Shown: positions 42,202 to 50,356 of the stretch, piece after piece
Numbering within the stretch: the stretch's first letter is position 1
Layout of the letters: every line of letters starts with the position of its first letter
NCBI RefSeq assembly: GCF_014287895.1
Contig: NZ_JACOPP010000021.1
Location: 1 to 53,286 of the forward strand
Length of the DNA stretch: 53,286 nt
Reading direction: 5' to 3'
Source: Lawsonibacter hominis
Lineage (GTDB): Bacteria; Bacillota; Clostridia; Oscillospirales; Oscillospiraceae
The notes under the pieces: model-generated
The model's database searches: none
The model's input: only the letters and a program-made list of their open reading frames with translations
Told to the model about the DNA's origin: nothing
Program-made: the position numbers and the translations under genes

Positions 42202-44079
42202 ATGGATCATCAGGGGGGAAAGCGCGTCATCAAAGGCGACCGGAAACCCCGGGGCGCAAAGGCCGTCCTCATCGTCATTCTCGTACTGGCGGCGGTGCTG
42301 ATCGCCGGATATGTGGGGCTTTGCGCTTATGTGGATCGAGCCGGCACCTTTTTGCCCAACACCGCCATCGCCGGTGTGGATGTGGGCGGTATGACACAGG
42401 CGGAGGCTTCCTCCGCTCTGGCCGGGCAGCTTCCCGGCCGCCTGTCGCAGCTGTCCGCCTCCTTTCTCTGCGGCGGCGCGGAGTACGCCGTTTCCGGCGC
42501 TGAATTCAGCTTTGATGAGGCACGCGCGGCACAGCAGGCCATCGCCGACCAGCACGGCAGCTTTTTTCTGGGCGGCTGGCACTATCTGTCCGCCCTGCTG
42601 GGCCGGGCGGAGTATCCCGTACCGCTGTCTCTGGACGAAACGCCCCGGGCGGTAGCGCAGGCGATTGAGGACTGCACCGACCCCGAGGCGCAGACCACCT
42701 GGGAACAGACCGACCGCAGTTTGGTCTTTCGCAAGGGGGTCACCGGGCGCACCGTGGACGTGGCCGCGCTGCTGGACGCATTGGTAGAGCGCTTTGACCA
42801 TCTGCTGCTGGATGACGAGCCTGCTTCTTACGCCCCCATCGAGGCCCAGATCACCACCGCGCCCCCGGCCGAGCCCGACCTGCAGGCCGTTTACGACGAG
42901 CTGTCCGTCGAGGCGGCGGACGCCTACCTGGATCCGGATACCAAGGAGATCGTGGCGTCGGTGACCGGGGTCCGCTTTGATGTGGAGGAAGCCGCCGCCG
43001 CGCTGGCGGATACCCCCGAGGGCGGCACCTGCACCGTCCCCCTGCAGCTGGAGGAACCGGAGCTGACCACGAAAGAATTTCAGGAAAAGCTCTTTGCCGA
43101 CGTGCTGGGCACCTCCACCACAAAATGCGCCGGGCCCTCCACGCGCTGGTACAACATCGATCTGGCGGCCGGCCGGGTCAACGGCACCATTCTCCTCCCT
43201 GGGGAGGAGTTCTCCTACAACGCGCTGGCCGGCCCCTACACCGAGGCCGGCGGCTACAAGAAAGCGGGCGCCTACGTGGGCGGCAAGAACATCGACACGA
43301 CCGCCGGCGGTATCTGCCAGCTCTCCTCCACGCTCTACTGGACCACCCTGAAGGCCAACCTGCAGATCGTGGAGCGCAACAAGCACAAGTACAACAGCGG
43401 CTATATGCCCGTGGTGGGTACCGACGCCACCGTGTTCAGCGATTCTCTGGATTTTCGCTTTCAAAACGATACCGACTTCCCGCTCAAGATCGAGTGCTAT
43501 CAGGACGACAGCCACCGGCTCCATGTGACCCTCTACGGCACCGATACCACCGGCGTCCACGGGGAGCCTTACAGCGTCACGCTGAGCACCGTGGCCTATC
43601 AGAACACCTATAAGCCGGACGCCTCCAAGGTGCCCGTGGGCGGCGCGCCCGTGCGGGATGAAGAGTACGCCCGCTACAACGGCATCACCGTAGAGGTCTA
43701 TCAGAAACTGGTCGACAAGAACGGCAATACGGTAGACACGATCTTCCTCCACAAGGACGCCTATTCCGTTTCCAATCCGGTCTATTATTACAATCCCGCC
43801 GACGCGGAGCGTCTGGGCATCGACCCCGCCACCGGCCTGATGACGCTCACCCCGGTCACGCCTGCGCCGTCGGTCACGCCCGCGCCGCAGACGAGCGCCA
43901 CCCCCGCGGTCACTCCGCCGGCGGAGATCACTCCCATTCCCCAGACGTCGCCCACGCCGGAGCCCTCCGCCGCCCCGACGCCGGAAGCCACCACCCCCGT
44001 CAGCGGGCCGGGCATGGAACCGGAGGACACGTCCTCCCCCGCGCCGGAGCCTCCCGCCGCATCCCCCGTGACCGAATGA
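42202..44079 (+). CDS. VanW-domain cell-envelope protein with peptidoglycan-binding module
   Basis: The protein has 625 residues. A cytoplasmic basic tail and one membrane span (KAVLIVILVLAAVLIAGYVG) are followed by putative peptidoglycan-binding repeats with VDVGGMTQAEASSALAG. The VanW domain is seen in GRVNGTILLPGEEFSYNALA, TAGGICQLSSTLYWTTLKAN and RNKHKYNSGYMPVVGTDATV. The last about 85 residues are a Pro/Thr/Ala-rich tail like a wall-spanning linker. VanW proteins are found in glycopeptide-resistance loci but also widely in Firmicute envelopes; their activity is unknown. The start at 42202 has GGAG 9 bases upstream; no van genes are nearby, so resistance should not be inferred. Confidence 0.9.
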   Translation: MDHQGGKRVIKGDRKPRGAKAVLIVILVLAAVLIAGYVGLCAYVDRAGTFLPNTAIAGVDVGGMTQAEASSALAGQLPGRLSQLSASFLCGGAEYAVSGAEFSFDEARAAQQAIADQHGSFFLGGWHYLSALLGRAEYPVPLSLDETPRAVAQAIEDCTDPEAQTTWEQTDRSLVFRKGVTGRTVDVAALLDALVERFDHLLLDDEPASYAPIEAQITTAPPAEPDLQAVYDELSVEAADAYLDPDTKEIVASVTGVRFDVEEAAAALADTPEGGTCTVPLQLEEPELTTKEFQEKLFADVLGTSTTKCAGPSTRWYNIDLAAGRVNGTILLPGEEFSYNALAGPYTEAGGYKKAGAYVGGKNIDTTAGGICQLSSTLYWTTLKANLQIVERNKHKYNSGYMPVVGTDATVFSDSLDFRFQNDTDFPLKIECYQDDSHRLHVTLYGTDTTGVHGEPYSVTLSTVAYQNTYKPDASKVPVGGAPVRDEEYARYNGITVEVYQKLVDKNGNTVDTIFLHKDAYSVSNPVYYYNPADAERLGIDPATGLMTLTPVTPAPSVTPAPQTSATPAVTPPAEITPIPQTSPTPEPSAAPTPEATTPVSGPGMEPEDTSSPAPEPPAASPVTE

Positions 44080-44138
44080 CCGCCCGCCCCCCGCCTCGGC
44101 GGGGGGCGGCGTACCTTATGAGGAAAGAAGGACCCGCC

Positions 44139-44816
44139 ATGTTTCAAGGCTTTTCGGAACAGACCGTAGATTTTATGTGGGGCATCCGTTTCAACAATGA
44201 AAAGAGCTGGTTCGAGCAGCACAAGGAACTATACAAGAGCTGTTTTTACGATCCCATGCGTGCGCTGGCCGACGAGGTGTACGAGCGTTTTCTGGACCGG
44301 CACGGCGAGCTGGACCTGATACGCCGGGTCTCCCGCATCTATCGGGACGCCCGCAGGCTCCACGGCCGGGGCCCTTATAAGGATCGGCTGTGGTGGAGCA
44401 TGGAACGTCCCTCCGACAACTGGAGCGGAGAGCCGGTGTTTTGGTTCGAGCTGGAGCCGGAAGGCTACTCCTATGGCATGGGCTTCTGGATGGCGCCCGC
44501 CGTGACCATGGCCAAGTTCCGCGCCCGGATGGACCAGGACCCCAAGCCCATGGAACAGCTGGCCCGTGCGTTCCGCCGGCAGGACCGCTTCGTTTTGGAC
44601 GGAGTGGATTACAAGCGCCCCAAAGGGGAAGCCGCCAAACTGCTCGCTCCCTGGTACAATAAAAAGAGCTTCAGTCTGGGGTATGAGGGCCCTCACGACG
44701 CGCTGCTCTGGTCCCACGATCTGGCGGACCAGCTGCTGGAAGGCTATGAATTTTTGCTGCCTTATTATCAATATATGATGGACGTGATCGCCGACCCGGA
44801 TCCGCGCGAACAATAA
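44139..44816 (+). CDS. DUF2461-family protein
   Basis: The protein has 225 residues. It begins MFQGFSEQTVDFMWGIRFNN and contains RRVSRIYRDARRLHGRGPYKDRLWWSME and WFELEPEGYSYGMGFW, the hallmarks of DUF2461 (TIGR02453). No biochemical function is established for the family. The start at 44139 has GAAGGA 7 bases upstream. It follows the VanW gene by 59 bp, which include a very GC-rich hairpin (CCGCCCCCC/GGGGGGCGG) without a T-tract, so the two are probably co-transcribed. Confidence 0.88.
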   Translation: MFQGFSEQTVDFMWGIRFNNEKSWFEQHKELYKSCFYDPMRALADEVYERFLDRHGELDLIRRVSRIYRDARRLHGRGPYKDRLWWSMERPSDNWSGEPVFWFELEPEGYSYGMGFWMAPAVTMAKFRARMDQDPKPMEQLARAFRRQDRFVLDGVDYKRPKGEAAKLLAPWYNKKSFSLGYEGPHDALLWSHDLADQLLEGYEFLLPYYQYMMDVIADPDPREQ

Positions 44817-44891
44817 CAAAATTTACAGCGAGACTCTTCTGCCCCGCCGCGCATACTAAGTCCGATGGATTTGGAAAGGCGGCGGGCGGAT

Positions 44892-45659
44892 ATGAACAAG
44901 TTTGGACGGCAGCAGAAGGGGTACGTATTGGCCCTCGCCCTTCTGCTGCTCTCTGTTTTGACGGCGGCGGGGCTGCGGACGGGACATCCTGCGGCGGTGG
45001 AGGCGGACGCGGGTCTTGCGGGCGACACGGAGGAATCCCCTTCTGTCCAGGCCGGGCAAAAGCTCATCGCCCTGACCTTCGACGACGGGCCGCGCCGCTC
45101 TACCACCACCCGTCTGCTGGACGGCCTGGCGGAGCGCGGAGTGAACGCCACGTTCTTCCTCATCGGCGCCCAGGTGGAGGAAAACCAGGACGTGGTGCGG
45201 CGCATGGACGAGGAAGGCCATCAGATCGGCCTGCACACCTATGACCATGTGAGGCTCACCGACCTGAACCGGACAGATTTCAACGCCCAGGTGGAAAAAT
45301 CCCGCGCCCTGCTCAAGCAGGTGCTGGGACACAACGATTTTTTGCTGCGTCCTCCCTATGGAATGCTGGATGAAAGCGTTAAGGCCTGGGCGGGCTGTCC
45401 CATCATCCTCTGGTCCATCGACCCGGAGGATTGGAAGGACATGAACACCGAGCGCGAGGTGAAGCTGATCGTCTCAGAGGCGCAGGACGGGGCCATCATC
45501 CTCATGCATGACATCTTTCCCGAGTCGGTGGACGCCGCTCTCCAGGTGGTGGATCAGCTCCACTCCCAGGGCTATCTCTTCTGCACCGTAGACGAACTTT
45601 TTGCCGCCCGGGGCATTGCGCTGGAATCCGGGGAAATGTACTGGAATGCCTATCCATGA
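44892..45659 (+). CDS. Polysaccharide deacetylase (NodB domain), membrane-anchored or secreted
   Basis: The protein has 255 residues. An N-terminal signal/anchor helix (YVLALALLLLSVLTAAGL) is followed by a complete NodB domain: LIALTFDDGPRRSTT (catalytic and metal Asp), EEGHQIGLHTYDH (His ligands), LLRPPYGMLDES and ILMHDI (His). It most likely removes acetyl groups from peptidoglycan or another envelope glycan. ATG at 44892 is preferred because the basic N-region directly precedes the hydrophobic core; an in-frame ATG at 44865 exists. Confidence 0.92.
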   Translation: MNKFGRQQKGYVLALALLLLSVLTAAGLRTGHPAAVEADAGLAGDTEESPSVQAGQKLIALTFDDGPRRSTTTRLLDGLAERGVNATFFLIGAQVEENQDVVRRMDEEGHQIGLHTYDHVRLTDLNRTDFNAQVEKSRALLKQVLGHNDFLLRPPYGMLDESVKAWAGCPIILWSIDPEDWKDMNTEREVKLIVSEAQDGAIILMHDIFPESVDAALQVVDQLHSQGYLFCTVDELFAARGIALESGEMYWNAYP

Positions 45660-45664
45660 AACCA

Positions 45665-45700
45665 GGCCCCCGCGCGCCCTCTCCGGGACGCACGGGGGCC
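45665..45700 (+). terminator. Hairpin after the polysaccharide deacetylase gene
   Basis: GGCCCCCG (45665-45672) and CGGGGGCC (45693-45700) form a strong GC stem directly after the stop; no T-tract follows. Confidence 0.5.
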
Positions 45701-45860
45701 AAACCGTCGGAAAAAACCTGCAGAAAGAACGCTGCGCAGAATTCCCCCGCCCGCAGGCGGCGGAACAAAATAAAGATCCGTCCTTTTCCAAAACGCAGGG
45801 TGAATGGCCCCGCAGGGGCAAGGGAGGGGCCTGTGGGGGATGCGCCTGGAAAAGGACACT

Positions 45861-45910
45861 CAGGACGGGCAGGGCAGTTTTTCGGCAGGAAACGAGCCCT
45901 GTCCGTCCTG
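45861..45910. terminator. Long inverted repeat between convergent deacetylase and CPBP genes
   Basis: CAGGACGGGCAGGGC (45861-45875) pairs with GCCCTGTCCGTCCTG (45896-45910), 15 bp with one G-T wobble. A TTTTT run lies in the loop. The surrounding 45711-45960 has no gene; it also holds a CCGCC/GGCGG hairpin with AAAATAAAG. Confidence 0.6.
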
Positions 45911-45963
45911 CAGCCTTTTGTCCAAACCAAATCCAGGCGCCTGTCTGCACATGCCTTCCTGCC

Positions 45964-46917
45964 TCACTCCAGCGTCAGGTAGGCCGCTGTGAGCAACCCC
46001 GCCAGGAGACAGAAGCAGATCATGCCGGGATTTTCAAAAAACAACCTCCATTTGCGCGCCTCCGGGAAGCCGGAGCCGCCGGGGGCGAAGGAGAGCTCCC
46101 GGCGCCGGGCGAGGAAAAAGGTCACCCCCAGCACAATCGCCGTCAGTACGAACACGCCCAGCGCCGCATCGCCCCAGGCGCCCACCCGCTCCAGCAGGGG
46201 CGCCAGGGCCACGGACACGGCATTCACCAGGGCGTGGAGCAGCACCGTCTGCCAGAGCCGCCCGGTCCGCAGCATCACATAGGCAAAAATCACCCCCAGG
46301 GCAAAGGCGTAAAACATCTGGTTCAGGTTTCCGTGGAACAGGCCGAAGCACAGCGCCGAGGCGAACACGGCAAACCGGTCCCCATAGGGCCGCAGCCGGT
46401 CCAGCAGCAGGCGCCGGAACATCAGCTCTTCCGCCGCGGGCGCGATCACGCACCCCAGCAGCAGATTCAGTGCCGCAGGGTAATTCTGGATGCTCTCGAC
46501 CGGGTTGCTCACCGGCGCGCCCCGCAGCTGCCCGACGACCCACAGAAGCGCCAGCGTGGCATAGTTGGCCAGGTACAGGGCCGCCAGAGACATGCAGTAC
46601 GTCTGAAAAAAGCGTACCGGCCCCAAGGGCGCGCCCCGCACCGGGCCCGGCGCGGCCGGCGCGGGGCGGATCACCAGGCAAAATACCGGAACGCTGATCC
46701 CATAGACGGAAAGGACGCAGAGCAGCCACAAAAACAGGCTGTTCCCCGTCAGGCCGGGCGCACAGACGCCCACGATCAGGAGGATCCCCGCCTGCGCCAA
46801 CAGCATGGAGAGCATCTGGGCAAACAGCGCCCAGCCCAGCCGCGAAAAGTGCTGGCAGTGACCGCGCAGCAGCCGCGCCGTCTCGTCTGAGCGCGTGCTG
46901 TGCCATGGCTCGTACAT
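45964..46917 (-). CDS. CPBP-family intramembrane metalloprotease (CAAX/Abi)
   Basis: The protein has 317 residues and about eight spans. The three CPBP catalytic motifs are present in order: PAAEELMFRRLLLDRL (EExxxR), ALCFGLFHGNLNQMF (FxxxH) and LLHALVNAVSVAL (HxxxN). These enzymes cleave within the membrane in prenyl-processing, bacteriocin-immunity or stress pathways; the target here is unknown. The start at 46917 has GGGAGGGG 6 bases upstream. Confidence 0.92.
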   Translation of the reverse strand: MYEPWHSTRSDETARLLRGHCQHFSRLGWALFAQMLSMLLAQAGILLIVGVCAPGLTGNSLFLWLLCVLSVYGISVPVFCLVIRPAPAAPGPVRGAPLGPVRFFQTYCMSLAALYLANYATLALLWVVGQLRGAPVSNPVESIQNYPAALNLLLGCVIAPAAEELMFRRLLLDRLRPYGDRFAVFASALCFGLFHGNLNQMFYAFALGVIFAYVMLRTGRLWQTVLLHALVNAVSVALAPLLERVGAWGDAALGVFVLTAIVLGVTFFLARRRELSFAPGGSGFPEARKWRLFFENPGMICFCLLAGLLTAAYLTLE

Positions 46918-47038
46918 CCGCGCCCCTCCCTCACAAGATATGATCCGCTCCGATGCATGCCGCGCAGCGCAGCGCGCAGCAGCTGCTTTGTCCATTCTAT
47001 TATATCAAGTTTTCTTCCCTAGAGCAAGAAACAAAATA

Positions 47039-47066
47039 TTGACTTATTTTTGGTTCGTGATACAAT
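47039..47066 (+). promoter_or_regulatory. Sigma-A promoter of nrdJ
   Basis: TTGACT (47039-47044), a 16-base spacer and TACAAT (47061-47066), 40 bases before the nrdJ start. No NrdR-box pair or cobalamin riboswitch was recognised between it and the gene. Confidence 0.8.
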
Positions 47067-47105
47067 ATATAGTATTACAATCCGTTGTTCGGAGGAGAGT
47101 GTCTT

Positions 47106-49373
47106 ATGCCTATTTCTGAGAACGCCAAGGCCGTGCTGGAGCGGCGCTACCTGGCCCGAAACGAAGCGGGCGAGCCGATTGAAACGGTGGACGGCCTGTT
47201 CCACCGGGTCGCCGATGCGGTCGCCGCAGCCGACGCCGTCTTCGATCCCAAGGCCGATGTGGCGGCCACCGCCCGTGCGTTTTACGGGATGATGACCGAG
47301 CTGGATTTCCTGCCCAATTCCCCTACGCTGATGAATGCGGGCCGTCCGTTGGGACAGCTGTCCGCCTGTTTCGTACTGCCGGTGGCAGACTCCATGGAGG
47401 ACATTTTCGATGCCATCAAAAACGCCGCCCTCATCCATAAGTCCGGCGGCGGCACCGGCTTCTCCTTTTCCCGGCTGCGGCCCAAGGGCTCGACGGTGAA
47501 TTCCACCGGCGGCGTGGCCAGCGGCCCGGTATCTTTTATGAAGGTCTTCAACGCCGCCACCGAGGCGGTCAAACAGGGCGGCACCCGGCGTGGGGCGAAT
47601 ATGGGCATCCTACGTGTGGACCACCCGGATATTATGGATTTCATCACCTGTAAGAACAACACCTCCGAGATCACAAACTTTAATATTTCGGTCGGCATTA
47701 CCGAGTCCTTTATGGAGGCGGTGGGCCGGGACGGGATGTACGACCTGGTGGACCCGGCCACGGGCTCCTCCACCGGCCAGCTGCGGGCCCGGTCGGTCTT
47801 TGACGCCATTGTCACCTCCGCCTGGCAGACCGGTGAGCCGGGCATCCTCTTCCTGGATCGTCTCAACCGGGACAACGCCGTCCCGGCCCAGGGGGAGATC
47901 GAGTCCACCAATCCCTGCGGGGAGCAGCCCCTGCTGCCCTATGAAAGCTGTAACCTGGGTTCCATCAACCTGGTCAACCACCTGAAACGGACTCCGGAGG
48001 GCTATACGCTGGATCAGGACAAGCTGGAGCGCACCATTTGCACCGCCGTTCACTTTCTGGATAACGTCATCGAGGTCAACCAATACCCCCTGCCCCAAAT
48101 CGGGGAGACGACCCGCGCCACCCGGAAGATCGGCCTGGGTGTGATGGGCTTTGCGGATATGCTGCTCTACCTGGGCGTTCCTTATGACAGCGAAGAGGGC
48201 GTGGCCCTGGCCCGCGAGGTCATGGACACGGTAAATACCGTCGGTCATCAGGCCAGCCGCCGGCTGGCCGAACAGCGCGGCCCCTTCCCCCTCTTCAGCC
48301 AGAGCATCTATAAGGACGGCGCGCCCCTGCGCAACGCCACGGTCACCACCATCGCCCCCACCGGCACCCTGTCCATCCTGGCGGGGGTGAGCAGCGGCGT
48401 GGAGCCGGTGTTCGCCTACGCCTATATCCGCAACGTCATGGACAACACCCACCTCATTGAGACCAACCAGATCCTGAAGGATAAGCTTCTGGAGGCGGGC
48501 GTCTATTCCGACGCGCTGATGCGCCAGATCGTGGAGCAGGGTTCTCTGGCCCACGTGGACGGCATTCCGGAAGAGATCCGCCGGGTCTTCGTCTGCGCCC
48601 ATGACGTATCCCCCATCTGGCACGTAAAGATGCAGGCCGCGTTCCAGCAGTACACCGACAACGCAGTGAGCAAGACGGTCAACTTCCCCCATTCCGCCTC
48701 CAGGGAAGAGGTGGCCGAGGTCTACCGTCTGGCCTATACCCTGGGCTGCAAAGGCACCACGATCTATCGGGACGGCAGCCGCAGCGAACAGGTGCTCAAC
48801 ATCGGCAAGGTCAACGACGGAAGGCAGACCTCTGCCGACCCTGCCCACGAATACGGCCACATCCTCCCCCGGCAGCGTCCGGCCGTAACCACCGGCTTTA
48901 CGGAAAAGGTACGCATCGGCTGCGGAAACCTGTATATCACCGTCAATTATGACGAAAAGGGCATCTGCGAGGTGTTCACCAACACCGGCCGCGCGGGCGG
49001 CTGCCCCAGCCAGAGCGAGGCCACCGCCCGCCTGGTGAGCGTGGGCATTCGTTCCGGCATGGACCCCAAGGAGATCATCCAGCAGCTCAAGGGCATCCGC
49101 TGTCCCTCCTGCCTGCGGCAGCAGGGCGTACCCGTCACCTCCTGCCCGGATGCCATTGCCAAGGCGTTGGAGAAGGTGCTCAAGGTCTCTCAGCAGAGCC
49201 ACGACCCCATCCCCGCCCCCATGAGCGAAACGCCGTCCGCGCCCATTCCCCGGCCCGGCATGAGTCCTGCGGAGGCCAAACTGGCAAAGTTCTGCCCGGA
49301 ATGCGGCAGCAAGCTGGAGCATGAGGGCGGCTGCGTCACCTGCCGGGACTGCGGCTATTCCAAATGCGGCTGA
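47106..49373 (+). CDS. nrdJ: Adenosylcobalamin-dependent (class II) ribonucleotide reductase
   Basis: The protein has 755 residues. The barrel has FLPNSPTLMNAG, GQLSACFVLPVADSMEDIF (redox Cys), SGGGTGFSFSRLRPKG, and the catalytic NPCGEQPLLPYESCNLGSIN. A long C-terminal extension ends in a zinc-ribbon CPECGSKLEHEGGCVTCRDC, typical of NrdJ_Z. It reduces ribonucleotides to deoxyribonucleotides with a B12 radical and works with or without oxygen. The start at 47106 has GGAGGAG 8-9 bases upstream. No intein or split is seen. It ties the organism's DNA synthesis to corrinoid supply. Confidence 0.96.
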   Translation: MPISENAKAVLERRYLARNEAGEPIETVDGLFHRVADAVAAADAVFDPKADVAATARAFYGMMTELDFLPNSPTLMNAGRPLGQLSACFVLPVADSMEDIFDAIKNAALIHKSGGGTGFSFSRLRPKGSTVNSTGGVASGPVSFMKVFNAATEAVKQGGTRRGANMGILRVDHPDIMDFITCKNNTSEITNFNISVGITESFMEAVGRDGMYDLVDPATGSSTGQLRARSVFDAIVTSAWQTGEPGILFLDRLNRDNAVPAQGEIESTNPCGEQPLLPYESCNLGSINLVNHLKRTPEGYTLDQDKLERTICTAVHFLDNVIEVNQYPLPQIGETTRATRKIGLGVMGFADMLLYLGVPYDSEEGVALAREVMDTVNTVGHQASRRLAEQRGPFPLFSQSIYKDGAPLRNATVTTIAPTGTLSILAGVSSGVEPVFAYAYIRNVMDNTHLIETNQILKDKLLEAGVYSDALMRQIVEQGSLAHVDGIPEEIRRVFVCAHDVSPIWHVKMQAAFQQYTDNAVSKTVNFPHSASREEVAEVYRLAYTLGCKGTTIYRDGSRSEQVLNIGKVNDGRQTSADPAHEYGHILPRQRPAVTTGFTEKVRIGCGNLYITVNYDEKGICEVFTNTGRAGGCPSQSEATARLVSVGIRSGMDPKEIIQQLKGIRCPSCLRQQGVPVTSCPDAIAKALEKVLKVSQQSHDPIPAPMSETPSAPIPRPGMSPAEAKLAKFCPECGSKLEHEGGCVTCRDCGYSKCG

Positions 49374-49381
49374 TATGAATT

Positions 49382-49622
49382 CTCAATAAAACGATTCCAT
49401 CGTTTTATTGAGGCCGCTGCAAGCGGCCCGGCGGCGCAGCCGCCAAAGAATGTTGTCAATCCGTTTCCTGCGCGCCGCAGGCGCTGCGGCGCACGGCGCC
49501 GCGCTAAAAAGCCTTTTAAAGGCATTACCGCATGCTTCAACGCGTGCGGATCGGCGCGAAAATTTGTGCCGCAAAAAGGCGCAAAACCGCAGGAATACTT
49601 TGTGTATTGCAAAGTTTTGCAA
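49382..49622. repeat. Dense array of perfect inverted repeats after nrdJ
   Basis: At least six perfect stems lie in tandem: CTCAATAAAACGAT/ATCGTTTTATTGAG (49382-49412), GGCCGCT/AGCGGCC (49412-49428), GGCGGC/GCCGCC (49430-49444), GCGCCGCAG/CTGCGGCGC (49472-49492), GCCTTT/AAAGGC (49511-49523) and TTGCAAA/TTTGCAA (49607-49622). Loops are mostly 2-3 bases. No ribosome-binding site or credible reading frame is present. It resembles an extragenic repetitive element; no target-site duplications were identified by eye. Confidence 0.65.
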
Positions 49623-49750
49623 CGCATTTGTGGGGCAAATTAGCCGCCAAGACGTGCGTGGGGAATTGTGCGGTGTTGCCTAAAGGTTTTTAGCAAGAAA
49701 CAGGATTATGCCTGGCTCCTCCTGTTCGCTGAGGATCGGATGGAACACGA

Positions 49751-49801
49751 AAAAAAAACGGATCGTCCCCCGCTGCGCTCTGGGGGGCGATCCGTTTTTT
49801 A
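49751..49801 (+). terminator. Strong intrinsic terminator upstream of the 119-residue protein gene
   Basis: AAAACGGATCG plus CCCCC (49755-49771) pair with GGGGG plus CGATCCGTTTT (about 49783-49798) and a T run follows. The A-rich left side makes it bidirectional. It separates the repeat array from the next gene. Confidence 0.8.
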
Positions 49802-49924
49802 CGACCCTTTGGGGGGCTCAGGACGGGCATTGGGGCATAGCGGCAGCCTCATTTTTGGAAATAATTGTATAATAACGTCCCTCTTTTCCGCCCGGACCGG
49901 GCAGGGGTGAAGGAGGGATGCCGA

Positions 49925-50284
49925 ATGGCACAGTATACACCCCATTACGGGCTCCACCAGTGGGAGCCGGAGGACAGCTTTTTACGGGAGGATTTCAATC
50001 AGGATCTGGCCAGGATCGACGCCGCCCTGGGCCAGATGTCCGGCTTTGTATGCGGCAGCTTCACAGGAAACGGAGGGACCCAGGAGATCTCGCTTGGCTT
50101 CCGCCCCAGGCTTCTGATCATGGTGGAAGATGAGACCAGCCATAAAATGTGTATGGCTGCGGACGGGCTCACCTATGACTACATCTGCTTTACCGACACC
50201 GGCTTTCAGGTGACCTACAACAGCACATACGTTTATATTGGCAACCGCCGGAGCACCACCTACACCTATCTGGCCCTGCGGTGA
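49925..50284 (+). CDS. Small protein of unknown function (119 residues)
   Basis: The protein has 119 residues, with AAGGAGGG 9 bases before the ATG. The N-terminus YTPHYGLHQWEPEDSFLRED, followed by FNQDLARIDAALG, recalls the start of phage tail-fibre-like proteins. The rest (CGSFTGNGGTQEISLGFRPR, VTYNSTYVYIGNRRSTTYTY) is beta-rich. There is no signal peptide or membrane span. It lies between two strong terminators as a single-gene unit next to the S-layer gene. I do not recognise a function. Confidence 0.75.
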   Translation: MAQYTPHYGLHQWEPEDSFLREDFNQDLARIDAALGQMSGFVCGSFTGNGGTQEISLGFRPRLLIMVEDETSHKMCMAADGLTYDYICFTDTGFQVTYNSTYVYIGNRRSTTYTYLALR

Positions 50285-50289
50285 GGGCA

Positions 50290-50330
50290 AAAACGGAACC
50301 CCGGGCAAAAGCCCGGGGTTCCGTTTTTTG
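50290..50330. terminator. Bidirectional terminator between the small protein and S-layer genes
   Basis: AAAACGGAACCCCGGGC (50290-50306) and GCCCGGGGTTCCGTTTT (50311-50327) form a perfect 17-bp stem around AAAA, with T runs on both strands. It serves both convergent genes. Confidence 0.9.
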
Positions 50331-50356
50331 TTTGACCAGAAATTTCTCGAAGGAAA

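Noticed and set aside
42202..44079. Glycopeptide-resistance locus because of the VanW domain
   Set aside because: No vanHAX, vanS or vanR genes are adjacent; VanW domains are common in susceptible Firmicutes.
45601..46890. Plus-strand frame of about 430 residues opposite the CPBP protease
   Set aside because: It crosses the convergent terminator region and is antisense to a gene with all three CPBP motifs.
49383..49683. Short Cys/Arg-rich frames on both strands in the post-nrdJ repeat array
   Set aside because: No ribosome-binding site and complete overlap with nested palindromes; treated as intergenic repeat sequence.
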